A stretch of DNA of 8,261 bases from Gammaproteobacteria bacterium. Lineage in GTDB: Bacteria; Pseudomonadota; Gammaproteobacteria; Halothiobacillales; Halothiobacillaceae. This document shows positions 1 to 7,393 of the stretch, in pieces (the stretch's first letter is position 1; every line of letters begins with the position of its first letter). The notes beneath the pieces are model-generated. The model was not told the DNA's origin, ran no database searches, and saw nothing but the letters and a program-made list of their open reading frames with translations. The translations under genes were made by a program, and so were the position numbers. Where the stretch lies: contig JARJMX020000009.1 of NCBI GenBank assembly GCA_029335925.2, positions 1 through 8,261 of the forward strand, read 5' to 3'.

Positions 1-699
1 GCCCATATCGGCCTGACCCGCTGGGACTATGACGTCGAGGCGCTGGTCGCTACGGTCAAAACCTTCGCGCCGCAGCAGGACATCACCTGGCAGCGCTTCA
101 CCCCCAGCGGACCGCAAGCCCTGCTGCCTTTGTCGGGCCCGCATGCCTCGCTGGTGTGGTATCTCCCTCCGGATGAAGTGGCGCACCTGAGCGCCTTGGA
201 CGATGACACTTTTCTTAAAAGACTGCTGCGCGCCTTCCCACGTGAGCTAGGCGGAGTCGAGGCGCTCCTGGAGCGCGGCAGCTTTCGGCTTACTCGTCGG
301 CATGCGCAAACCTACTGTAAACTGCGTCTGGCGCTGGTCGGGGATGCCGCGCACACCATCCATCCGCTCGCTGGGCAGGGGGTGAACCTGGGATTCATGG
401 ATGTGGCCGCACTGGCCGAGGTACTGGTCAAGGCGCGTGATGCCCACGAGGACATCGGCGCTTTGCATGTTCTGCAGCGCTACGAGCGTTGGCGGCGGGG
501 CGAGAACCTGCTGATGCAGACGGCAATGGACGTGTTCCACCATGCCTTCAAGCCCGCGCGCGGTCCGCTGCCGTGGCTGCGCGGTCTGGCCTTGCGCGCG
601 GCGCATGATCTGCCGCCATTGCGCCGTCTGTTGACCCGCCGGGCTACCGGGCGCGCGGGGGATTTGCCCTGGTCGGTCAGCAGCGGCCGACTTGCATGA
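1..699 (+). CDS. UbiF-like FAD-dependent ubiquinone biosynthesis hydroxylase (C-terminal part, 5' end outside window)
   Basis: The frame is open from the first base and ends at TGA 697-699, giving about 232 residues. This is the C-terminal part of a UbiH/UbiF/VisC/COQ6-family flavoprotein, normally about 390-400 residues, so the N-terminal dinucleotide-binding Rossmann motif lies outside the window. The family's second FAD-binding motif, GDAAHTIHPLAGQGVNLG, is intact at bases 340-393. Upstream segments WQRFTPSGP and ASLVWY, and the later RRHAQTY and MQTAMDVF, resemble E. coli UbiF, as I remember it, more than UbiH or UbiI. Family members hydroxylate the benzoquinol ring of ubiquinone precursors at the inner membrane, using O2 and reduced flavin. 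UbiF acts at C6, but which ring position this protein modifies cannot be told from a fragment. The tail after about base 640 is low in conservation. The stop overlaps the next gene's start (ATGA), suggesting co-translation with the channel gene. Family call is secure; the UbiF subtype is an inference. Confidence 0.9.
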   Translation, partial: AHIGLTRWDYDVEALVATVKTFAPQQDITWQRFTPSGPQALLPLSGPHASLVWYLPPDEVAHLSALDDDTFLKRLLRAFPRELGGVEALLERGSFRLTRRHAQTYCKLRLALVGDAAHTIHPLAGQGVNLGFMDVAALAEVLVKARDAHEDIGALHVLQRYERWRRGENLLMQTAMDVFHHAFKPARGPLPWLRGLALRAAHDLPPLRRLLTRRATGRAGDLPWSVSSGRLA

Positions 700-1568
700 A
701 GCGCTTTTACACCAACCTGCCTGCGCGTCTGGGCGTGGCTGGGGTGTCAACCCATGAGAACACGCGCGCAATCCGCTGGGGGGTGCGACTGGAAATCCTC
801 GTTTCGCTCGCCACCCTTTGGCTTCCTTTTGCCTGGTATGCCGAACACAAAGGGGTGATGGCGCCTGAGGTCCTACGCATGATCGATTTTGGCGTCTGGG
901 GACTGTTCCTTGCTGAGGCTGTGGTATTGAGCTTGCTGGTCAGTCACCGCCCGCGCTATTGGCGACAAAACTGGCTCAATCTTTTGATTGTGTTCGGCAG
1001 CCTACCTTTTTTGTTCATGCAGCAGGCCGCCACCTTGACGTTTTTGCGTGTACTGCGCTTGGTGTTGCTGGTGGTCATGGTGCTGCGCTTTGCCCGGCGC
1101 TCCTTGCGCCTTCTGGCCCAGCATGCCCTAGCCGCCACGTTGATTATCGCCTTCTTTCTGGTGGTGACCATTGGAACGCTGGTGGCCAGCATCGACCCGG
1201 GGATTCCCACCTTCTGGGATGGCATGTGGTGGGCCTTGGTGACGGTTAGCACGATCGGTTATGGCGACGTGGTCCCCACCCTCCCAGAGGGGCGTCTGCT
1301 CGGGGTCATCTTGATCTTGTTCGGGGTGGCGACCTTTTCCATGGTCACGGCCAACCTGGCTGCTTTCGTCGTCAGCCTCAGAATCGAAGAGACGGCTGCA
1401 GACGTCGAACGCGAGGAGATCAAGCACGAGATCCTGATCCTCAGCCGTTTGGAGGAGATGGAGCGTCGCTTTGATCGCCTCGAGGCCTTGCTGACCGCGC
1501 AGGGGCATCCGCCTGTGCAGCAGGCGGTCAGTGACGACGCGCCGTCAAACGCGCCCAGCCGTCCTTGA
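696..1568 (+). CDS. Voltage-gated-type (6TM) potassium channel with C-terminal coiled coil
   Basis: This 290-residue protein has the layout of a bacterial six-helix potassium channel subunit that would assemble as a tetramer in the inner membrane. Approximate helices: S1 31-48, S2 63-83, S3 93-108, an S4-like helix 115-140, S5 143-165, pore helix 173-185, S6 200-227. The selectivity filter is TIGYGD at 186-191, the K+-selective signature. The S4-like helix carries Arg 118, 121, 131, 134, 135 and 138. These only partly follow the every-third-residue spacing of a true sensor, so voltage gating is plausible but unproven. Residues 230-267 are charged and heptad-like ([21 protein letters not shown]) and probably form a tetramerising coiled coil. 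No RCK/TrkA-N or cyclic-nucleotide domain is present. The ATG overlaps the upstream stop and has no clear ribosome-binding site, so translational coupling is likely. An in-frame GTG at 783 is a possible later start just before S1. The 3' end overlaps convergent prmA by 41 bases. Confidence 0.9.
   Translation: MKRFYTNLPARLGVAGVSTHENTRAIRWGVRLEILVSLATLWLPFAWYAEHKGVMAPEVLRMIDFGVWGLFLAEAVVLSLLVSHRPRYWRQNWLNLLIVFGSLPFLFMQQAATLTFLRVLRLVLLVVMVLRFARRSLRLLAQHALAATLIIAFFLVVTIGTLVASIDPGIPTFWDGMWWALVTVSTIGYGDVVPTLPEGRLLGVILILFGVATFSMVTANLAAFVVSLRIEETAADVEREEIKHEILILSRLEEMERRFDRLEALLTAQGHPPVQQAVSDDAPSNAPSRP
1509..1527 (-). terminator. Perfect 7-bp GC hairpin directly after the prmA stop; possible 3' end structure
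   Basis: CCGCCTG (1509-1515) and CAGGCGG (1521-1527) are perfect inverted repeats around a 5-base loop. On the minus strand the hairpin begins on the base right after the prmA TGA (1530-1528). There is no T-tract behind it, so it is not a classical intrinsic terminator. It may be a 3' mRNA-stabilising or weak stop signal. It also lies inside the last codons of the channel gene, so chance from codon use is possible. Confidence 0.3.
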
Positions 1569-2400
1569 GCGCGGGTGGATCGAAGTCGAATGCAGCGGCG
1601 TAGGCCGCCATCACCCCCTCAGCCTGTTCCGCCAAAAGTCCCGAGAGCACCAATGCACCACCAGGCTTCACATGCCCGGTTAGGGTGGGGGCCAGCTCAA
1701 TCAGTGGACCCATCAGGATATTGGCCAGCAACACGTCAAAGCGAGCCTCTTTGGGCAGAGTGCCAGGCAGGCCGGTGTGCAGGCGATCGGCCTCGATGCC
1801 GTTGCGCGCGGCGTTGTCGCGGGTTGCCGTCAGGGCTTGGGGGTCGATGTCGATACCCCAGGCCTCGATTGTGCCCAGCTTGAGCGCGGCGATGGCCAAG
1901 ATCCCTGAGCCGCAGCCGTAGTCCAGCACGGTCTTGCCTTGAAGCTCGGCGCCATCCAGCCACTCGAGGCAGAGGGCGGTGGTGGGATGCGTGCCGGTGC
2001 CGAAGGCCAGGCCCGGGTCGAGCAGGATATTTACCGCGCTCGGGTCAGGAGCGTCCAACCAACTGGGCACAACCCACAAGCGCTGGCCGAAGCGCAAAGG
2101 TTGGAACTGGTCCATCCACGCGCGTTCCCAGTCCTGATCCTCGATCCAGGCCCATGCGCCGCCTTGGATGCCGCGCGTGCTTAGGGCTTGCTCCACCTGA
2201 TCGGTGTTAGTCTTGTCCTCGAACAGGCCGACGACCTTGACTTCCGGCCACAGCGGGGTCTCGCCCGGCAGGGGTTCGAGCACGGGCGCGTCGGCGGCGT
2301 CCTGCAGAGTGACGGAGACGGCGCCGAGTTCGAGGAGGGCGTCTTCGAGGGCTTCGGCTTGGTCGCGGGGGGTGGTGAGGGTGATCTGGTGCCAGGGCAT
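1528..2400 (-). CDS. prmA: Ribosomal protein L11 methyltransferase PrmA
   Basis: PrmA trimethylates ribosomal protein L11 in the cytoplasm with S-adenosylmethionine. The 290 residues compare with 293 in E. coli. The start MPWHQITL, the N-terminal L11-recognition domain (1-60, including PLPGETPLW at 43-51 and VVGLFED) and the linker are typical. The methyltransferase domain follows: the hallmark [14 protein letters not shown] at 128-141, the SAM-binding loop VLDYGCGSG at 158-166, the acidic ribose-contact stretch GIDIDPQAL at 182-190, and catalytic-side motif LLANIL at 224-229. ATG 2400 is chosen because MPW is the family's usual N-terminus, although no good ribosome-binding site lies just before it. 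A strong one sits about 40 bases upstream, before an out-of-frame ATG. The gene is downstream of accC after a 120-base spacer in which I see no clear promoter, so read-through from the acc operon is the simplest expression route. Its 3' end overlaps the convergent channel gene. Confidence 0.97.
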   Translation of the reverse strand: MPWHQITLTTPRDQAEALEDALLELGAVSVTLQDAADAPVLEPLPGETPLWPEVKVVGLFEDKTNTDQVEQALSTRGIQGGAWAWIEDQDWERAWMDQFQPLRFGQRLWVVPSWLDAPDPSAVNILLDPGLAFGTGTHPTTALCLEWLDGAELQGKTVLDYGCGSGILAIAALKLGTIEAWGIDIDPQALTATRDNAARNGIEADRLHTGLPGTLPKEARFDVLLANILMGPLIELAPTLTGHVKPGGALVLSGLLAEQAEGVMAAYAAAFDFDPPALKDGWARLTARRH

Positions 2401-2428
2401 GGTGTGTCTGAAAGATTAGGTTTCATGG

Positions 2429-2457
2429 GCACCCTTCTCCTCCTGGGAGAGGGGCGC
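2429..2457. repeat. Intergenic imperfect palindrome in the accC-prmA spacer (CCCTTCTC...GAGAGGGG type)
   Basis: CCCTTCTC (2432-2439) pairs with GAGAGGGG (2447-2454), with one G-T pair. The helix can extend through C2440-G2446, and G2429-C2430 can pair with G2456-C2457. This pyrimidine/purine palindrome resembles intergenic repeats common in many gammaproteobacterial genomes. The family resemblance is from memory, not from a genome search. On the prmA transcript strand the G-T pair becomes an A-C mismatch, and no T-tract follows. The other 90 or so bases of this spacer show no clear promoter or terminator. Confidence 0.4.
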
Positions 2458-2520
2458 AGCGTCCGTTGCTGTCCAGCCATCCTTCGTTGGCTCGACCGTG
2501 GGTATGGACGCTTACAGCCC

Positions 2521-3852
2521 TTACTTCTTGTGCAGGTAATGAATATCTACCCCCCCCTGCTGAAACCCGCCGTCACTCATCAGCTCGCGATGCAGCGCGA
2601 TGTTGGTTTTGATGCCTTCCACCACCAGTTCGGAGAGTGCACCACTCATCCGGGCGATGGCGGTCGCGCGGTCCTCGGCATGGCAGATCAGCTTACCGAT
2701 CATGGAGTCGTAATAGGGCGGCACGGTATAACCGGCGTAGATGTGCGAATCCCAGCGCACGCCAAAACCGCCCGGGGCGTGGAAGGCGGTGATCTTGCCA
2801 GGGCTTGGAATAAAGTTGGTTGGGTCCTCGGCGTTGATGCGACACTCGATGGCATGGCCGCGGATCTGCACATCCTCCTGACGGATGGACAGGGGTAGGC
2901 CGGAGGCAATGCGGATCTGTTCCTTGACGATGTCCACCCCGGTGATCATCTCGGTTACCGGGTGCTCGACCTGCACGCGGGTGTTCATCTCGATAAAGTA
3001 AAAACGCCCATTCTCGTACAAGAATTCAAAGGTGCCTGCGCCGCGGTAGCCGATATCGAGGCAGGCCTTGGCACAGCGCTCGCCGATCTCGCGCCGCTCC
3101 TTGGCAGTCAGGCCAGGGGCGGGGGCTTCTTCGATCACCTTCTGGTGGCGGCGCTGCATGGAGCAGTCGCGTTCGCCCAAGTGGACGGCGTTGCCGTGGG
3201 TGTCGGCCAACACCTGGATCTCGATGTGGCGTGGGTGCTCGAGGAACTTTTCCATGTACACGTTGGGGTTACCAAACGCGGCCAGGGCTTCGGCGCGGGT
3301 CATCTCGATGGCGGAGAGCAGGTGGGCCTCGGTGTGCACCACCCGCATGCCGCGTCCGCCACCACCGCCGGCGGCCTTGATGATAACCGGGTAGCCCACC
3401 TCGCGGCCCAGACGCAGGTTCTCGTCGGCGTTGTCGCTGAGGGCACCGTCGGAGCCCGGTACGCAGGGCACGCCGGCGGCTTTCATGGCGTCCTTGGCGG
3501 AGACCTTGTCGCCCATCAGGCGGATGTTCTCCGGTGTGGGGCCAATGAAGATGAAGCCGCTTCTTTCCACGCGTTCGGCGAAGTCCGCGTTCTCGGATAG
3601 GAAGCCGTAGCCTGGGTGGATGGCAACCGCGTCGGTGACCTCGGCGGCGGCGATGATCGCCGGGATGTTAAGGTAGCTGTCGGCGGACTTGGCCGGACCG
3701 ATGCAAACCGATTCGTCCGCCAGGCGTACGTGCTTGAGGTCGCGGTCAACGGTGGAGTGTACCGCCACGGTCTTGATCCCGAGCTCGCGGCAGGCGCGCA
3801 GGATACGCAGCGCGATCTCGCCACGGTTAGCGATGAGAACCTTGTTTAGCAT
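2521..3852 (-). CDS. accC: Biotin carboxylase subunit of acetyl-CoA carboxylase
   Basis: AccC carboxylates biotin on AccB using ATP and bicarbonate, the first half-reaction of acetyl-CoA carboxylase and the committed step of fatty acid synthesis. At 443 residues it is close to E. coli AccC (449). The N-terminal domain begins [12 protein letters not shown] (6-17). The ATP-grasp domain has GDK with Lys116, Lys159, the glycine-rich loop GGGGGRGM (162-169), Glu201-Lys202 and His209. Catalytic and biotin-site residues Cys230, Lys238, Glu276, Glu288, Asn290, Arg292 and Arg338 are all present and keep E. coli numbering this far. [16 protein letters not shown] (286-301) is the family signature. The C-terminal domain is complete to LHKK. 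The start lies 10 bases after the accB stop with only a weak ribosome-binding site, so coupling to accB is likely, fitting the near-stoichiometric need for the two subunits. No damage or composition shift is seen. Confidence 0.98.
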   Translation of the reverse strand: MLNKVLIANRGEIALRILRACRELGIKTVAVHSTVDRDLKHVRLADESVCIGPAKSADSYLNIPAIIAAAEVTDAVAIHPGYGFLSENADFAERVERSGFIFIGPTPENIRLMGDKVSAKDAMKAAGVPCVPGSDGALSDNADENLRLGREVGYPVIIKAAGGGGGRGMRVVHTEAHLLSAIEMTRAEALAAFGNPNVYMEKFLEHPRHIEIQVLADTHGNAVHLGERDCSMQRRHQKVIEEAPAPGLTAKERREIGERCAKACLDIGYRGAGTFEFLYENGRFYFIEMNTRVQVEHPVTEMITGVDIVKEQIRIASGLPLSIRQEDVQIRGHAIECRINAEDPTNFIPSPGKITAFHAPGGFGVRWDSHIYAGYTVPPYYDSMIGKLICHAEDRATAIARMSGALSELVVEGIKTNIALHRELMSDGGFQQGGVDIHYLHKK

Positions 3853-3862
3853 GGCGGATGTC

Positions 3863-4321
3863 TTACTCGATGATGATAAGTGGCTGGTCGAATTCGACCG
3901 GCTGGCCGTTCTCGCACAGGATGGCCTTGACGATGCCGGACTTGTCGGCCTGGATCTGGTTGAACCTCTTCATCGCCTCGATGATGCAGACCGTATCGCC
4001 TGCCTTGACGTGCTGGCCGACTTCCACAAAGGGCTTGGCGTCTGGCGAGGCGGCACGGTAGAAGGTGCCCACCATCGGCGACTTGATCACGTGGCCGGAT
4101 AGTCCTTCCTCGGCCTTAGCTGCCGGTGCCGCGGCTGCCTGCGGGGCGGCCGCCGGGGCCGGAGCGGCCATCGGCGCGTTCATCACCATCTGCGGCATGG
4201 CCGGCATGTTGGTCGGCATGCGGCTGATGCGCACGGAGGACTCGCCCTCCTTGACCTCGATCTCGGCGACGCCGGAGCTGTCCAACAGTTCGATCAGTTT
4301 CTTGATGGTGCGGATATCCAT
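3863..4321 (-). CDS. accB: Biotin carboxyl carrier protein of acetyl-CoA carboxylase
   Basis: AccB carries carboxybiotin from AccC to the AccAD carboxyltransferase. The 152 residues (E. coli 156) comprise an N-terminal AccC-contact segment (1-35, [23 protein letters not shown]), an Ala/Pro/Met-rich flexible linker (36-75), and the biotinyl domain (76-152). The bacterial 'thumb' is present around [12 protein letters not shown] (92-103). The biotin site is EAMK with Lys118. Unusually, the residue after the lysine is Arg119 (codon AGG) followed by Phe, where E. coli has MKMM; Gln124 also replaces the usual Glu of QIEAD. EAMK itself is intact, so biotinylation by BirA is expected, but the local surface is changed. 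A GAGG ribosome-binding site sits 8 bases before the ATG, and aroQ ends 15 bases upstream. The gene order aroQ-accB-accC on a single strand supports one operon. Confidence 0.97.
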   Translation of the reverse strand: MDIRTIKKLIELLDSSGVAEIEVKEGESSVRISRMPTNMPAMPQMVMNAPMAAPAPAAAPQAAAAPAAKAEEGLSGHVIKSPMVGTFYRAASPDAKPFVEVGQHVKAGDTVCIIEAMKRFNQIQADKSGIVKAILCENGQPVEFDQPLIIIE

Positions 4322-4336
4322 GAGTCTTGCCTCGGT

Positions 4337-4795
4337 TTAATGCGTGGGACTTGCCAGGCGCGCAAGTGCGGCGCGTAGGGCGAGTTCATAACCCTGCGCG
4401 CCGAGTCCTGTGATCACACCCACGGCGATGTCGGAGAAATAGGAATGGTGGCGGAAGCGCTCTCGTGCGTGCACGTTCGAAAGATGGACTTCGATGAACG
4501 GCAGGCCGACCGCAAGCAGGGCGTCGCGCAGGGCAACGCTGGTGTGGGTGAAGGCGGCCGGGTTGATGATGATAAAGGCGGTACCATCCAGCCGGGCAGC
4601 GTGGATGCGCTCGATCAGGACATGCTCGGCATTGCTCTGTACATGGTTGAGCTCATGTCCCTCCGCCTTAGCCAGGGCGCGCAGGTCGCGGACGATGTCG
4701 TCCAGCGTGGTGTGGCCGTATTTGTCCGGCTCGCGCACACCCAGCAGGTTGAGATTGGGCCCATTGAGGAGCAGCAGCTTGGCCATTGGCTCCAT
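4337..4795 (-). CDS. aroQ: Type II 3-dehydroquinate dehydratase
   Basis: This enzyme dehydrates 3-dehydroquinate to 3-dehydroshikimate, step three of the shikimate pathway, as a cytoplasmic dodecamer. At 152 residues it has the type II length, unlike the larger Schiff-base AroD. The N-terminal NGPNLNLLG (11-19) leads into the mobile lid with Arg21 and catalytic Tyr26. Substrate- and proton-relay residues match those known from the Mycobacterium enzyme: Asn78, His84, Asp91, Glu102, His104, Ser106 and Arg115, within [10 protein letters not shown] and [10 protein letters not shown]. The chosen ATG (4795) would give [10 protein letters not shown]; the in-frame ATG at 4786 ([13 protein letters not shown]) looks more like family N-termini and has AAGG and GGAG sequences upstream, so the true start may be three codons later. 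It is the first gene of the aroQ-accB-accC set, with a promoter-like sequence just upstream. Confidence 0.97.
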   Translation of the reverse strand: MEPMAKLLLLNGPNLNLLGVREPDKYGHTTLDDIVRDLRALAKAEGHELNHVQSNAEHVLIERIHAARLDGTAFIIINPAAFTHTSVALRDALLAVGLPFIEVHLSNVHARERFRHHSYFSDIAVGVITGLGAQGYELALRAALARLASPTH

Positions 4796-4816
4796 GCCTT
4801 GTCTTCAAATAAGGGA

Positions 4817-4845
4817 ATTCTGCGGTCAGTGCAAGAAAATGTCCA
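4817..4845 (-). promoter_or_regulatory. Probable sigma-70 promoter for the aroQ-accB-accC operon
   Basis: On the minus strand, TGGACA (4845-4840; 5 of 6 to the -35 consensus) and CAGAAT (4822-4817; 4 of 6 to the -10) are separated by exactly 17 bases. A start near 4810 would leave a leader of roughly 15-24 bases before aroQ. The tract is richer in A/T than its surroundings, and it follows a decayed gene. A TTGCAC/TATTTG pair a little closer to aroQ is a weaker alternative. Confidence 0.5.
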
Positions 4846-4875
4846 GAACGGCGGCGAACGGTCAGGAAATGACCA

Positions 4876-5135
4876 TCATCCATCGCGGAGAGCGGGTTCG
4901 ACCAGGGTGCGAGCCCGGGTCTCGTCCAGCCGACCCGCATGGGGCGCGCGGATGATGCCCTCGGCGTCGATCATGGGGATTGCCGAAAGTTAGACGCGGG
5001 GGTTACCAATCACGGGGCGGGCCGCCTCGGCGAGTGCCTTGTGCGCAGCCTGTTCAGGCGTGCACGGGTATTGTCGCCGCAGCCGTCGATGAGCCCGGCA
5101 GCGAGCAAGCAAAGCAGGAGGCGAGGCTGCATCAT
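4876..5135 (-). pseudogene. Decayed small lipoprotein gene between dsbD and aroQ (possibly a thioredoxin-like TlpA-type remnant)
   Basis: An ATG at 5135 overlaps the dsbD stop as ATGA and opens a lipoprotein-like signal: MMQPRLLLCLLAAGLIDGCG, with Cys19 as the would-be lipid-modified residue (Asp at -2 is atypical). That frame soon becomes Arg-rich and stops at 5012-5010. In the frame reached by losing one base, coding-like sequence with strong GC at third positions continues: PEQAAHKALAEAARPVIGNP, a TAA at 4992-4990, then IPMIDAEGIIRAPHAGRLDE and TRARTLVEPAL, ending at TGA 4878-4876. The 'PxxDxxGxIRxxHxGxLDE' pattern is reminiscent of the C-terminal part of TlpA/ResA-type redoxins, often encoded beside dsbD. 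No WCxxC survives, and the total is only about 85 codons, so an internal deletion is also implied. The signal peptide and frame disruption are seen directly; the family is a weak inference. A short functional lipoprotein of 41 residues in the first frame is the main alternative. Confidence 0.4.
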
Positions 5136-7393
5136 GTGCCCAAGGCCCGACGGGCGAGCGGGGCAAACTCGGCGGGGGGCTTGTAACCGACCACGCGGCT
5201 GGCGCGCTGCTCTTGGCCATCTGGGGTAAAGAACAGGATGGCCGGCGGCCCGATCAGACCGAAGCGCTTGAGCAGGGCCTTGTCGTCCGCGCTGTTGCGG
5301 GTGACATCGGCCTGCAGCAGCACTGCGTCGGCGACGGCCTGCCGCACTGCGGGGTCGCGGAAGGTGCTGTGCTCCATTTCCTTGCAGCTTACGCACCAGT
5401 CGGCGTAGAAATCGAGCATCACCGGCTTACCAGCGGCCTTGGCGGCGGCCAAGGTGCGCTCAAGGGAGACCACGTCGGCCACGCGCTGGAAGACGAGGCC
5501 GCTGGGCGCGGTCGCGGCCTGCGCCGTGCCACCGCCGACCAGGCCGCGCAGCGGCTGCAACGGGGTGCCCTGGCCGGTGGCGACACCGACCAGCATTAGC
5601 AGGCCCCAGGCCAGCAGGACGAGGCCAAGGGCCTTCCACAGGCGCGTCCAGCCCCGCCTTTCCTTGCCGACCGGCTCCATGTGGCCGGTCAGCTCGCGGT
5701 TGGCATGGTAGGTCTGATAGCTGGGGTGACTGACCGGCTCCAGGGCGCCAAGGTAGATGCCGGAGGCGATGAGCAGCATGGCCCATAGAGACAGGGTGAG
5801 GGCATCGGGCAGCACGCGCGAGAGCAGCCAGATCGCCACGCCCAGCATAAGCACGCCGAATACCGCCTTGACCGTGTTCATCCAGGCCCCGGCGCGTGGT
5901 AGGACCTTGCCACCTAGGGTGCCGACCGCGATCAGCGGCAGGCCCATGCCGATGGAGAGGGCGAACAGTGCTGTGCCGCCGAGCACGGCATCCCCGGTCT
6001 GGCCGATGTAGATCAGGGCGCCGGCGAGCGGCGGGGCGACGCAGGGGCCGACGATCAGGGCCGAAAGCAGGCCCATGATCGCGACGCCGGTAAAGCTGCC
6101 GCTCTGCTGACGACCTGAGAGTTCGGAAATCTTGCTCTGCAGGCTAGAGGGCAGTTGCAGTTCGAAGAAGCCGAACATCGACAAGGCGAGTCCGACGAAG
6201 ACCAGGGCGAAGGTGCTAAGGATCCACGGGTTCTGGAATGCGGCCTGCAGGTTGCTCCCGAACAGGCCCGCAAGCACGCCGGCGACGGTGTAGGTGACAG
6301 CCATCGCCAGCACGTAGACCAGCGAGAGCGCGAAGGCACGCCGGGTGGTGAGCTGCTCGCCCTGGCCGACGATGATGCCGGAAAGGATGGGGATCATCGG
6401 GAACACGCAGGGGGTGAGGGCAAGACCGAGTCCCGCGAGGAAGAACAGCCCGATGGCAAGCCAGGTGCTGCCGCTCTTGAGCTTCTCGGCGATGGCATCC
6501 TGCTCGCTCAGCTCCGTGCCGCGCGTGGCCGCACTCGGGGCTTCTGCTGCGCTCCCGGTGGTCAGTTCGATCTGCTGTTCCATCGGTGGGTAGCAGATGC
6601 CGGCCTCGGCGCAGCCCTGGTAGGTAACGTTCAGTCTGAGCTTCTGGCCCGCGCCCACGTTCTGCACCGGCACGCTGACCTCCAGGGTGTCGCGGAAGAT
6701 ACGTACCGGACCAAGGAAGGGATCGTTTTTCTCCTCGCCCGCCGGAATGGTCGGCCGGCCCAGGGCATCCTTCGGCTCGATCGCCACGATGGCGAGCTTG
6801 TCGCGGTAGAGGTAGTGGTGCGGGGCGATGTCCCAGCGCAGGCGCACCATGGTGCCATCCATCTCGCTGGAGAAGCGGAAGGCCTGCTCGGGCTCGAGCG
6901 GTTCGCCCGCACTGGTGGACTGCTCGCCCTCGATCTGCTTCGCCAGATCCTTCAGGCCCTGGATGCCGCTGGCGGGTAGGACCAGCTGGACTTTCTGCTC
7001 GATCGGCGGGTAGCACACACCGGCTTCGGCGCAACCCTGGCTGTGGGCCGTTAGGATGACGGTCTTGCCGCCAAGATTCTCGCCCTCGAGCCGGAGGGGA
7101 ATCTCCAGCGCGCCGTGGTAGGTCTGCACCTCGCCGAGGAAGGGATCCTTCACCGCCTCGCCCGGCGGCAGCTCAGCCTGTACGGCTGAGGCGCCCTCGA
7201 CCTCGAAGCGGATCTTGTCGCGGTAAAGCTTGTAGCCCGGCGCGATATCGAAGTGGCCGATGAGGCGGCTGGCGCTCTCTGCACGGGCGGAGAAGGCGAA
7301 GGCCTGCTCGGGCTCGAGCAGTTCGGGTTCGGAGGCCGAAGCAAGGTTGGCAAAGGCCAGCAGGGCCAGAAAGAGGCTCAGGATGCGAGGCAT
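5132..7393 (-). CDS. dsbD: Thiol:disulfide interchange protein DsbD with duplicated N-terminal domain
   Basis: DsbD passes electrons from cytoplasmic thioredoxin through the inner membrane to periplasmic proteins such as DsbC, and commonly to cytochrome c maturation. Counting from ATG 7393, the 753 residues contain: signal peptide 1-20 (MPRILSLFLALLAFANLASA); first DsbD-alpha domain about 24-140 with Cys121/Cys127 in CAEAGVCYPP; a second copy about 164-280 with Cys261/Cys267 in CAEAGICYPP; an eight-helix membrane domain about 311-605 with Cys329 (LTPCVFP) and Cys451 (VGPCVAPP); and a C-terminal thioredoxin-like domain about 635-753 with Cys667/Cys670 (DWCVSC). E. coli DsbD (about 565 residues with signal) has one alpha domain; the duplication explains the extra length. 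ATG 7393 is preferred over TTG 7420 because it directly begins the signal peptide and has GGTGG just upstream; it overlaps cutA by 16 bases. The stop overlaps the start of the decayed lipoprotein gene. Confidence 0.96.
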   Translation of the reverse strand: MPRILSLFLALLAFANLASASEPELLEPEQAFAFSARAESASRLIGHFDIAPGYKLYRDKIRFEVEGASAVQAELPPGEAVKDPFLGEVQTYHGALEIPLRLEGENLGGKTVILTAHSQGCAEAGVCYPPIEQKVQLVLPASGIQGLKDLAKQIEGEQSTSAGEPLEPEQAFRFSSEMDGTMVRLRWDIAPHHYLYRDKLAIVAIEPKDALGRPTIPAGEEKNDPFLGPVRIFRDTLEVSVPVQNVGAGQKLRLNVTYQGCAEAGICYPPMEQQIELTTGSAAEAPSAATRGTELSEQDAIAEKLKSGSTWLAIGLFFLAGLGLALTPCVFPMIPILSGIIVGQGEQLTTRRAFALSLVYVLAMAVTYTVAGVLAGLFGSNLQAAFQNPWILSTFALVFVGLALSMFGFFELQLPSSLQSKISELSGRQQSGSFTGVAIMGLLSALIVGPCVAPPLAGALIYIGQTGDAVLGGTALFALSIGMGLPLIAVGTLGGKVLPRAGAWMNTVKAVFGVLMLGVAIWLLSRVLPDALTLSLWAMLLIASGIYLGALEPVSHPSYQTYHANRELTGHMEPVGKERRGWTRLWKALGLVLLAWGLLMLVGVATGQGTPLQPLRGLVGGGTAQAATAPSGLVFQRVADVVSLERTLAAAKAAGKPVMLDFYADWCVSCKEMEHSTFRDPAVRQAVADAVLLQADVTRNSADDKALLKRFGLIGPPAILFFTPDGQEQRASRVVGYKPPAEFAPLARRALGT
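6554..7324 (-). repeat. In-frame tandem duplication encoding two DsbD-alpha domains (about 420-bp period)
   Basis: The two copies span about 6974-7324 and 6554-6904. A 22-base block is identical at 6878-6899 and 7298-7319, exactly 420 bases apart. The cysteine-motif segments near 6591-6620 and 7011-7040 are also 420 apart and largely alike. Shared protein motifs include EPEQAF, LYRDK, DPFLG and CAEAG-CYPP-EQ. Much of the intervening sequence has diverged, including a one-codon offset near DPFLG, so the duplication is not recent. Confidence 0.85.

Noticed and set aside
2188..3600. Two long plus-strand open frames opposite prmA and accC (2188-2898 and 2962-3600)
   Set aside because: Both are antisense to well-conserved genes in GC-rich sequence, where such shadows are expected; their translations show no domain.
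4996..5135. A true 41-residue lipoprotein gene in the first frame only
   Set aside because: Possible, but the residues after the signal are Arg/Pro-rich noise, while coding-like GC3 sequence continues in another frame, which fits a frameshifted remnant better.
6155..6979. Long plus-strand open frame (274 codons) opposite dsbD
   Set aside because: It mirrors the codon structure of dsbD, has a charged low-complexity translation with no recognisable motif, and dsbD on the other strand is unambiguous.
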